A stretch of DNA of 38,919 bases from Balneolaceae bacterium (GTDB lineage: Bacteria; Bacteroidota; Rhodothermia; Balneolales; Balneolaceae): assembly GCA_007134695.1 (NCBI GenBank), contig SLKI01000067.1:1-38919 (forward strand), given 5' to 3'. Shown piece by piece: positions 1 to 9,600 of this stretch (positions are counted from its first letter, which is position 1; the number at the start of each line of letters is the position of its first letter). The position numbers and the translations under genes are program-made. Below the pieces are notes generated by a model. The model was given only the letters and a program-made list of their open reading frames with translations. It searched no databases and had not been told where the DNA came from.

Positions 1-468
1 AAATCCTTCAAGGTCTACAACAATTATCGAGATTCAAAAATGGCGCTGTTGATGATCACCTTCCGTCTGGCTGAGCAGCTGAAAAATGAAGGTTTCAGTT
101 TTTACTACCTTCAAATCAATGGGGCTACCATGTCGAAAGAGACGCTGGCGAAATTCACAACTGGATATCGGGTAGTGGCCTGGATACAGAACCTGTTTTT
201 CCGCCCTCCGGAATTTATGGCAGATCTCTATTATGAAATCTGTACTTCTGAACGTTTCCGCCAGATCTCCGGTGCATGTATTAATCATCGGCTGGAAATG
301 ATGGAGCCCGGACCGAAGGAGCCAGGTGGGAAAGATCAGATTCGCCAGGTTTTTGGTGCAAGTTTTTACCCGTTATATGCACACGATCGGGGTACGTCCG
401 ATAAAATTCTCAAGTTTTGCAAAGAGGTAACCGGTTTACATGCTGAACGTGAAAATATAGCCGATTAA
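1..468 (+). CDS. Short-chain dehydrogenase/reductase, C-terminal part (5' truncated by window)
   Basis: The frame is open from base 1, so the start and the N-terminal Rossmann glycine motif lie outside the window. The first visible residues include YRDSK, which fits the SDR catalytic YxxxK. It is followed by an amphipathic helix (MALLMITFRLAEQL) of the kind that follows the active site in retinol-dehydrogenase-like SDRs. The later segment, NGATMSKETLAKF, sits where these enzymes usually have a proline-glycine substrate loop (HPG.V.T), so the loop is diverged. An NAD(P)-dependent oxidoreductase acting on a small lipid or alcohol is likely, but the substrate cannot be told. The gene converges on the epimerase gene, with a 37-bp gap holding a 14-bp palindrome (TCAAATTAATTTGA) but no clear terminator. 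Confidence 0.72.
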   Translation, partial: KSFKVYNNYRDSKMALLMITFRLAEQLKNEGFSFYYLQINGATMSKETLAKFTTGYRVVAWIQNLFFRPPEFMADLYYEICTSERFRQISGACINHRLEMMEPGPKEPGGKDQIRQVFGASFYPLYAHDRGTSDKILKFCKEVTGLHAERENIAD

Positions 469-505
469 CAGTTCAAATTAATTTGAGAGAAACAAAAATA
501 TCTTC

Positions 506-1669
506 TCAGCTAGCGACCTTTTTTTCCAGAATCAATGCCCCGCTGCCGGCAAGTTCGCTGAGCTTTTCTTCATTAAACACTACGCCCAATCCCGGGGCAT
601 CGGGTGGCAGTCGCCGGCCGTTTTCAAATCGGGCTCGCCTTTTTGTGTGTTCAAGCGTCAGTAGGTCGGCACTCAGGTCGGTAACCACAATATTCGGTAT
701 CGAAACGGCAAAATGAACGCCGGCCGAGATGGCAAGCGGACCCTCCAGCATGCATCCGACCATGACATTCAACCCGGCTTTTGAGGCCTCATCGGCAATC
801 TGACGTCCCGGCCATATCCCTCCAGCTTTCTGCAGTTTGATGTTGACTCCGTCGGCTGCGTCCTTTTCGATCACTCGCCGTAGGTCATCAAGACCGGCCG
901 CCGATTCATCGGCAAAGATCTGTATCCCGCCGATCCGTTCTTTCACCTCTCTCATCCCGGCCAGGTCTCCTTTGGGCAGCGGTTCTTCCACCAGGATCAC
1001 CTCCCCCAGGATCTGTTCGATCTCCTGCAGTATTCGGACCGCTTCATCGGGATTTTGAAACCCCTGGTTCGCATCGATCATAAATCGCATCGGGCGGGGC
1101 ATGGAGCTGCGAATCTCCCTGGCGCGTTCCAGATCCCTTTCACTGCCCTCCAGCTTGATCTTGAGCACCTGCAGATCGGGATACAAATCGGCGATTCTTG
1201 CCGCTTTCCTGCTCATCTCTTCCGGTGATTTGATCGAGAGGGTGAAGCTTTCCGGGGCTGCCGAACTCTTCCGGCTGTAGAGCTTCCACACAGGTTTATC
1301 TGAAAGCTTGCCCATCAAATCGTGCCAAGCAAAGTCCAGTGCCGCCCGGGTCGCAGAAGTGACCGTTTTATTTCCGGGCCGAACCGTGTCGAGCCACTGA
1401 TGAAATTCTGCAGTGTTCCTTTTTTCAGGGTCGGGCAGAGGTGCATCCTGTGCAATCGGTGTTATCAGTTCTCTCAACTGGCCCAGCACTTCCTGCTGAG
1501 AATCACCGGTCACGGCTTTGAACGGCGCCGCTTCTCCCAGACCCGTGTGCACACCATAATGAAGTTTGACCAAGATATTTTCCTGATGCGTGAACGTATG
1601 AAACGAGATGGTGAAGGGCTCGTTAAGCTTCAGGTTCATTTTCCAGGCTTCCAGGGAGAGCTTCGGCAT
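506..1669 (-). CDS. Dipeptide epimerase-like enolase-superfamily enzyme
   Basis: This 387-aa protein has the two-domain layout of the muconate-lactonizing/dipeptide epimerase subgroup of the enolase superfamily. The acid/base lysines are K170 and K172 (LKIKL) and K278 (NIKLQKAGG). The metal ligands are D199 (DANQG), E228 (VEEP) and D254 (ADES). This set matches L-Ala-D/L-Glu epimerases (YcjG/YkfB type), which act in murein peptide recycling. The DxD motif near the C-terminus that binds the dipeptide amino group in characterised enzymes appears here as D331-L-S333, so substrate preference may differ. It lies downstream of the 496-aa unknown gene on the same strand with a 121-bp gap, possibly co-transcribed. 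The start gives MPKLSLEAWK, the usual first beta strand. Confidence 0.85.
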   Translation of the reverse strand: MPKLSLEAWKMNLKLNEPFTISFHTFTHQENILVKLHYGVHTGLGEAAPFKAVTGDSQQEVLGQLRELITPIAQDAPLPDPEKRNTAEFHQWLDTVRPGNKTVTSATRAALDFAWHDLMGKLSDKPVWKLYSRKSSAAPESFTLSIKSPEEMSRKAARIADLYPDLQVLKIKLEGSERDLERAREIRSSMPRPMRFMIDANQGFQNPDEAVRILQEIEQILGEVILVEEPLPKGDLAGMREVKERIGGIQIFADESAAGLDDLRRVIEKDAADGVNIKLQKAGGIWPGRQIADEASKAGLNVMVGCMLEGPLAISAGVHFAVSIPNIVVTDLSADLLTLEHTKRRARFENGRRLPPDAPGLGVVFNEEKLSELAGSGALILEKKVAS

Positions 1670-1790
1670 GGGTTCTAATGCATTCAGGTTTATTTCCGGG
1701 TTTTCTGGGATAGCTGCGGCATGGTTGGGTTAATGATCAGGTTGTAAGTCCAAGTAATGAAGATAGTACAAGGCAGGAAGAAGGTTCCAA

Positions 1791-3281
1791 TCAGCTTAAG
1801 ATCAGATCTTCCAGGCCGCCATGCTCAATCGCCTGTTTCGGGTTGCTTTCGGCCAGATGCGGATCGGCATCAGCTCCTTTAATGATACGGTATATTACCG
1901 GCAGGCTGGGCGTATTGAGCTGCCGGATGGTGTGATCGGCTGCAGCTTTCAGTTCTTCGGATGAAAGTCCTCCGCGAGAGATAAGGTCGAACGTTCCCGC
2001 ACCGGTTACATATCCGTTATGCTCGACAAAACCGATCGAAGGCCCGGTCAGGTAATTGGCAATCGGTAATGCAGAGACTGCAGCTGCCTCCTCCTCCAGC
2101 CCAAATGATTTCAACAGGCCGATCCAGCCATTTTTCATTTCGTCAAGGTAATCGGTCTGCATGAAGCCGCCGTAGCAGCGGATACCGAAATGAAAGGTGA
2201 GGATCGCAAAAGTGACCAATAGGCCGGGGACCAGTTCACCGCTTCGAAGCTTGTCTGCCAGGAGTTTTGCATTGAGCTGATATCGGATCTCCTCCTTGGT
2301 CGACGGATCCTGCCCGGTCAGCTCGCCATCGTCCTCCCACAAATCTACAGGCTGCCCGCGCGTGCCGATCGCCCAGAGCAGAAAAGATCCGCTTCGGCTG
2401 TCGAGACTCCAGCATCCCGGAACATCTTCAAAAAGTCCTGCTGCCTTAGCCTGCCACCTTTTATCCAACAACAGATGAACGAGGGGCAGGTCACGTTCTT
2501 CTTCCAGGATGTCGGCCAGCCATTCGCCAGCCGCCTCTTCGAGCGGCAGAGGAACCAGCTGTGCCGAAGGTGGTTTACGGAAGAGCCGTTTCCAGATCTG
2601 CTCATTAAGCCGGCAGGCCTGTGTAGCATAATCAGGCTGACCGAGAATCTGTTCATCGGCCAGATCTTCCTGCAGAAAATCACGGACGGTTTCTGCTTTC
2701 TGCCCGGAAATCACCTTCTCCCTTTCCAGTTTATCGACTTTTTTTACAGCGCGTTCGACCGCATCAGCTTTAAAGGGAGGAGCCCCGCTCACCCAGGTTC
2801 GTTCCAGTTTATAGGGAAACAGCGGTATTTTGACCTCCTTGCCCTTTCTGTTTCGTTCGGTCAGCATCAATCCGCGGGGATAGGTGAAATTCATCAACGG
2901 TACATTGCCGGTGGCCAGCACAATTCGATAGTCATCCCGGTTATCAACCAGCGCATCGAGGCACATCATCAGGTTGCTGTGAACAAACATCGGAAAGGAG
3001 AGTATTCCATGATGGTCGCCGGTAGAGACGACAGGAACCTTTCTGATTCTTTCTGCGGCTGCTTCGGCAATATCTTCGCCATATCGCCGGCGGACATCGG
3101 AGCCGATTCGCCTGGAAAATTCCGCCAGGCGTTCGCTAAAAGGCGCCGGAGGCCGATACTCCTGAATTTGCCGGATATAGTCCACCAGTTTCAGGTCTCC
3201 ATACTGATCCATTATCGCTGCAAGCTGCGGGCGCAATGCAGCGATCTCTTTCCAGATCCGGTCAAAACGGTTTTCTATCAT
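1791..3281 (-). CDS. Conserved-looking hypothetical protein, 496 aa
   Basis: I do not recognise a named family. The protein has no signal peptide and no convincing membrane helix, so it is probably cytoplasmic. It has a charged helical N-terminus, then a block around residues 86-150 that looks like an active-site region (VSTGDHHGILSFPMF, then LATGNVPLMNF and YPRGLML). The middle is Glu/Lys rich. The C-terminal third is more hydrophobic and Gly rich (FGIRCYGGFMQ, NYLTGPSIGFVEHNGYVTGAGTFDLISRGG). The clustered Asp-His-His and Gly-rich turns suggest an enzyme, but no reaction can be assigned. It sits upstream of the epimerase gene on the same strand and is divergent from the glucan synthase gene. 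Confidence 0.7.
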   Translation of the reverse strand: MIENRFDRIWKEIAALRPQLAAIMDQYGDLKLVDYIRQIQEYRPPAPFSERLAEFSRRIGSDVRRRYGEDIAEAAAERIRKVPVVSTGDHHGILSFPMFVHSNLMMCLDALVDNRDDYRIVLATGNVPLMNFTYPRGLMLTERNRKGKEVKIPLFPYKLERTWVSGAPPFKADAVERAVKKVDKLEREKVISGQKAETVRDFLQEDLADEQILGQPDYATQACRLNEQIWKRLFRKPPSAQLVPLPLEEAAGEWLADILEEERDLPLVHLLLDKRWQAKAAGLFEDVPGCWSLDSRSGSFLLWAIGTRGQPVDLWEDDGELTGQDPSTKEEIRYQLNAKLLADKLRSGELVPGLLVTFAILTFHFGIRCYGGFMQTDYLDEMKNGWIGLLKSFGLEEEAAAVSALPIANYLTGPSIGFVEHNGYVTGAGTFDLISRGGLSSEELKAAADHTIRQLNTPSLPVIYRIIKGADADPHLAESNPKQAIEHGGLEDLILS

Positions 3282-3600
3282 AGAACCTTGAATCTATCCG
3301 GCATTAGGGTACGAACTGTATTGAAAATTAAAAAGCTTAGAATTAGACGGCCCAATCGTTATATAGCTGCTCTGCACTGGACATTGTAAGGCTTCTCCCC
3401 TCATAACCTGTTGAGAATCCCTTTAAAAAGCGTGGCAGATCTATATAGATCTTGAGGCCATATCAGAAGGTATATACAGATCCGGTTATAAATTTGTGAG
3501 ACTTTAGATCATTCGATGATCCTCAAGCCGGTTATGGCATGATAGACACCTGCGAGGGATGACTTTCTGATTATCAATGCCAATTCGATGAATCAGTGTG
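3282..3600. promoter_or_regulatory. Divergent intergenic region with two perfect palindromic sites
   Basis: This 319-bp region separates the 496-aa unknown gene (-) from the glucan synthase gene (+). Two inverted repeats stand out: AGATCTATATAGATCT at 3437-3452, a perfect 16-bp palindrome, and GATCAT-TCG-ATGATC at 3507-3521. Either could be an operator for the large gene. No confident -35/-10 pair or ribosome binding site could be assigned, and I see no gene here. Confidence 0.35.
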
Positions 3601-6600
3601 ATGACTGAACAATCCACGGTATCATTTAATATCGGCCACCTTCAGGAGACTGCCAGGGATCTTGCCGGCATGCATGAGTTTGCCAAAGTGACCGGTGATA
3701 TCAAGACGGTTCAGCCGATCCTCGATAAAGCAAAAGGTGTGCTCGATAAGACATATCGGACACTGTCCAGACTGGCTAAAGAGGGAGAAGATCTATCCAG
3801 TGCGGCCGAATGGCTGATCGACAACTACTACATCATCCAGGAACAGATTGTCCAGATTCCTGTCGATTTCCCCAAAGAGTATCAAAGGACAATCCCGGCT
3901 TTGCAAAAAGGGGAACTGCAAAAGATGCCGAGGGTCTATGAACTGGTACTCAATTATCTGAATTACACGGATAATGTGGTGGATACTGAGTCTCTCTCGC
4001 GTTACCTGCACAGCTATCAGGAGAGGGAACCGCTGATGCAAGGTGAGATCTGGGCGATCCCCATCATGATTCGGCTTAATCTGATTGAAAAACTGGCAGA
4101 AAAAGCCTCCCGGATCCTCCTCCGCAAACGGGTGAGACGGGAAGTGGGTGAATTGATTGAGCAGATCAAGGCATTGGAAACCGCAGAGCCGGGAGTTGTT
4201 ACCGGCAGATTGAGTGGATGGATGAACCGTCTTGCCGAAGGCCCGCAGCATCTCTACCTGATCGAAATCTACAACGCGCTTCAGGCCGAGGGGTTACTTC
4301 ACGATGAGCAGAAACGATGGGTCGGCTACCGTTTCCGAAAGTTCGATCTGACGCTTGAAGAGGCGATGAGGATCGAAGCCCAGCAGCAGTCGAGAATACA
4401 GGTAAGCATTCAAAATGCGGTGGTATCTCTGCGTGAAGTTTCTGAGTATGACTGGTCTGAGTTTGTCGAAGCCAACTCCCTGATCGATCAGATTCTCCGG
4501 CTCGACCCGGCCGGGGTCTATCCGGAAATGGACGCCCAAACCAGAGACAGTTATCGCAAGGTTGTAGAACGGCTGAGTAGACGTTCCAGGATGAGTGAGC
4601 CCGAAGTGGCCGAGTCTGTATTGCTGATGTCCGAGAGGCAGGAAAACGGAGAGCGGCTTCATCCTGCAGAACGTCTTTACCATCGCGAATGGATTCGCCA
4701 ACATGTCGGGTACTGGCTGGTGGGAGAGGGCTACCAGGAGCTTGCTGCCCGTGTTGATTACTCGATGCCGGTCCGCGAGCGGATGACACGCTTTCTCGAT
4801 CGAAGACACGGTTTATACATTTCGGCCATTGGAGCTCATACGCTTATTTTGCTGATGATTCTGTGGGTAGTGACAGGAGTCGCCGCTGCCGATACGTTAG
4901 AAGCGCTCTTTTTACTGTTGATCGCTTTCTTTCCGGCACTGGACCTTTCCGTTTCGGCTGTTAACCGGTTTTTCGCTTTTTTCCTGCCTCCCAGGGTGCT
5001 TCCGAAAATGAGTTACAAGTCGGAGATTCCGGACGAGTCGAGAACACTGGTAGTCGTTCCCACTATGATCACTTCACCCGCCGACGTCCGCCGTCAGGCG
5101 GAGTTACTGGAGATCCGTTCGCTGGCCAATCCTAACTCCGAACTGCAATTCGTCCTGCTGTCTGACTTTACAGATGCCGATAAGCAAGTGAAGGAGAAGG
5201 ACAAAGAAATTTTAAAAGAGGCTGGTGAAACGATTGCCGAGTTGAATCAGAAGTACTCCTCAAAATATGGCGACCGGTTTTTTCTGCTTCATCGCGAACG
5301 GATCTGGAATGAGTCGGAACATGCCTGGATGGGCTGGGAGAGGAAGAGGGGGAAGCTCGAGGAGTTTAACCGATTGTTGGTCGATCCTGAAGCGGAAACT
5401 TCATACAGGTGGATCGAAGGGGATTTTATCTCGTCGATATCCTCAACCCCTGTTCAATTTGTCATCACCCTGGATGCCGACACCAAACTGCCTCCCGACA
5501 GTGCACGTCATCTGATCCGAACGATCGCCCATCCGCTCAACAGCGCCTGGTACGACCCGGATAAGGGCCGCATCGCCAAAGGTTATGGTGTGATCCAGCC
5601 GCGAATCTCGATACCCCCCGAATCGGCGCGCCGCACCTGGTTTACCAGAATCTTTTCGGGTAATGTCGGGATCGATCCCTACTCCACGGCAGTCTCCGAC
5701 ATCTATCAGGATCTGGCAGGCGAGGCGGTGTTTACCGGAAAGGGGATCTATCACGTCCATGCTTTTCACAAGGTATTAGACGGGCGTTTTCCGGAGAACC
5801 GAATCCTTTCGCACGATTTGATCGAAAGTACCTATCTGAGGGCCGGTCTTGCAACCGACATTGAACTGTTCGACGATTACCCGCCAACATACGACAGTTT
5901 CAGCAAACGGAATCATCGCTGGACACGCGGGGATTGGCAGATCGCCTCCTGGCTTCTGCCACGCGTGCCGGAAGCGGAAGGCAAGGTGCGCAATCCGATC
6001 AATCTATTGTCGAAGTGGAAGATCTTCGATAACCTGCGCCGCTCTCTGAACCCTTTCTTTTTAACACTGTTTTTTATTGCCGGCTGGTTTTGGCTGCCTG
6101 GTGCAGCATGGCTCTGGACCCTGGCCGCTTTTGGAATTCTTGCATTCCCGATCTATGTAACCCTCTCCTCCGATATTCTCAATAGGCCGGCCAGAGTACG
6201 CTGGAAACTCTATTGGGAAAAGGTGAGGTCCAATTTGAAGATCAACACCGCCCAGGCACTCTTTACTTTGATCATATTGCCGCATCAGGCGATCGTCCAC
6301 CTTGATGCGATCCTTCGTTCACTCTACCGGATGATCATTTCAAAGAGATGGTTGTTGGAGTGGACTACGGCTTCTCTCGCCGAACGAAACAGTTTCGATT
6401 CTCCGCTCTCCTACCTGAGGTCGATGGTATTTCCGGTTTTGCTGGGGCTGGCGATTCTGGCTGCGGGAATCTGGTTTTACCCTGCCAAGCTCTGGATATT
6501 TATTCCCTTTTTTCTGCTCTGGAGCGGTTCGCCCATCTATCTTTGGAAAATCAGCCGTCCGATCAAGACCCGGGGCCGTCCATTTACCCGCGAAGAGGAG

Positions 6601-9600
6601 CAGAAGCTGAAAAATTATGCCCGCAGAACCTGGTTCCTGTTTGAACGATTTATCAACGAAGAGCACTCCTGGCTTCCTCCGGATAATTACCAGGAAGACC
6701 CTCCGCTCCGGCCGGTAGCAAGGACCTCTCCGACCAATATCGGACTCGCTTTGACATCTACACAGGTAGCCTATAACATGGGTTACATTACGTTCAGTGA
6801 GCTTCTTGATCGTCTGGAGAGAATGCTGAGCTCCATGGAGCAGCTTGAGCGATATCGGGGGCATTTCTATAACTGGTATGAGACCCGGCTTGGAGAGGTG
6901 CTCAGCCCCCGTTATATCTCGACGGTCGATTCCGGAAATCTTGCTGCCTGCCTAATCGTCGTCAAACAGGCAGTCCGGGAGTCGATGAACGTGAATGGGA
7001 TCAACCGGAACATATGGAGCGGGCTAAACGATACGATCCTGACGATTGATGAAATTTTTACAGAGCTGAAAGCGGACGGATTTTTACCGGATGAGATCCA
7101 TGAACGTATCACATTTTTTACCGGCCGGATGCGGGAGGAACTGGCGGAAAAACAGCCTGCAAAAGTAGCTGAACTACTGGAGAAGCTTCAAGCAATCAAA
7201 AAGGAGGCGTCGAGTCTGAGTGCGATCAATCTGATGCCGGTAGGAAGCCAGCTTGGTGACGTACAGATGGAGCATCTGCTCTTCTGGCTGGAAAGCCCCC
7301 TCAGGCTGGTTGAGAAAGCGATTGCCGAATATCGCTGCCTGGGGGATGCAGGAGATGTGGATCCAAGTGAATTCTCCCCGTCCGGGATCTGTAATCTGAC
7401 TATCGAAAACGGAGGAGATCCGGCTTGCAGCCGGATGTTTGAGCGATGGTCTCGGCAAGTTGAGTTGATTACAGGATTGAGTGAACAGTTTGTCGAAGAG
7501 ATGGATTTTTCATTTCTCTATCTCGAAAATCGGGATCTGTTCAGTATCGGATACAATGTAGAGAAGTCACAGCTCGACAAAGGGACCTATGATTTGCTGG
7601 CAAGTGAAGCCCGGATCGCCTCCTATATTGCGATTGCAAAGGGGGATGTACCGGTCAAACACTGGTTCAGGCTGAGCCGCCGGCTGACCAGTATCGGCCG
7701 AAATGAAATCCTGCTCTCCTGGGGAGGTACGATGTTCGAATATCTGATGCCGCTGCTGTTTCTGCGCTCCTGGCCCGAGACTCTGATGAGTAACACATAT
7801 GAAAATGTTTTACAGTGGCAGCGTGAATATGGAGATAGCCGGAACCGTCCATGGGGATTTTCCGAAAGCGCCTACAACTTTCTGAATCTCGATATGCATT
7901 ATCAATACCAGGCATTCGGAGCCCCGGGGCTTGGCCTGAAACGCGGGCTGGCGGAAGAGTATGTCGTAGCACCGTATGCCTCGATGCTATCTCTGATGGT
8001 GAACCCTTCTGAATCGTTAAAGAATATCAGAGAGATCGAAAAGGCCGGCGGGCTCGGGCTGATCGGATTTTATGATGCGATCGATTATACACCCGGCAGG
8101 CTCAACGGAGAGGAGGGCCGTAAAGTAGTTAAAACCTATATGGCGCATCACCATGGTATGAGTCTGTTGGCGCTTGAGAATATCCTGAACGGGTGGAGTC
8201 TGCATCACTATTTCCACTCCGATCCGAGAATTCGAAGCAGTGAACTGATTCTGCAGGAGAAGGTACCGCGGGGAGTCCCCATCAAGGAGCCGCACCCGAT
8301 CGATGTGGAACTGGAGCCGGGTGAAAAGAGGACCCCCCAGCAGATTGTTGAACATGCCGGCATTGATGAGCTGGATGCCAGCCCGCCCAGGCTCCATATG
8401 CTTTCTAACGGGAAATTCTCGACGTTCGTGACCCACGCAGGAACAGGACAATCCAAAGTAAACGGGGTTGCGCTGAATGGATGGGAACCTGACCCGACAG
8501 CCGATCCGCTCGGCCTGTTTTTCTATATTCGGGATCTTGAATCCGGGAAATTCTGGTCGGCGATGCATCAGCCGGTAAGAAGTAAACCGGACCGTTACGA
8601 CACCTGGTTCCATAACGGAAAGATTGTAACATCACGGGTTGATGACTGGATGGAAACGACAACGGAAATCTGCGTTTCCCCGGACCAGATGATGGAGCTC
8701 CGGAAACTGAAACTGACCAACTATGCGGAACGTGAACGAACTATAGAAATCACCAGCTATGCCGAGGTGGTGCTCAACCGTAGGGAAGACCACGTCTCGC
8801 ATCCCGCTTTTTCCAAACTGTTTGTCCAGACCGACTATCTGCCGGAGCATCATGCAGTGATCGCCCGCCGCCGTCCCCGAAGCGAGGATGAGAAACCGAC
8901 CTGGCTGGTGCATACGTTTGCGGGGCAGGGCCCCGATAACCTGACCGAACCATTGCAGTTCGAAACCGAACGTGCTAATTTCATCGGAAGGGGCCGGACA
9001 CTGGCAGATCCGCTTGCAATGGAGAGCGGATATCGTCTACCGGGAGCGCTTGGAAATGTTACCGACCCGGTGGTCAGCCTCCGGACAGAAATCAGGCTGA
9101 AACCGGGTGAGACAGTGGAAATAACGTTCGGCCTGGGGAAGGCCGGCAGCAGAGAGGAGGCAGAAGAGCTGGCCGATCAATTCGATAATCGGCATGCAAC
9201 GAATCGGGTTTTCGATCTGGCAACCGTTTACAGCTCCGTGGAGCTAAATCACCTGGGAATTACCTCCAAACAGGCGCATGATTTTCAAAAACTGGCTTCC
9301 TGGCTGCTCTATGCCGACAATCGGTTCCGTGGAGAGGAGAGACAGCTCAGAGAGAACCGAAAACAGCAACCGGATCTCTGGGCTTACGGGGTTTCCGGTG
9401 ATTTTCCGCTCATTGTTTTTCGAATCGACGATACGAATCAGATGAAAGCGCTCAGAAAGCTGATCAAAGCTCATGCTTTCTGGCGTATGAATGGCCTGGA
9501 AACAGAGCTGCTGATTCTCAACGATCATCCGCCGGGCTATATTGATGAAGTGCAAGAGGCGATCCACCAGGCAATTGAGATGTCGACGGAGCAGGAGGTG

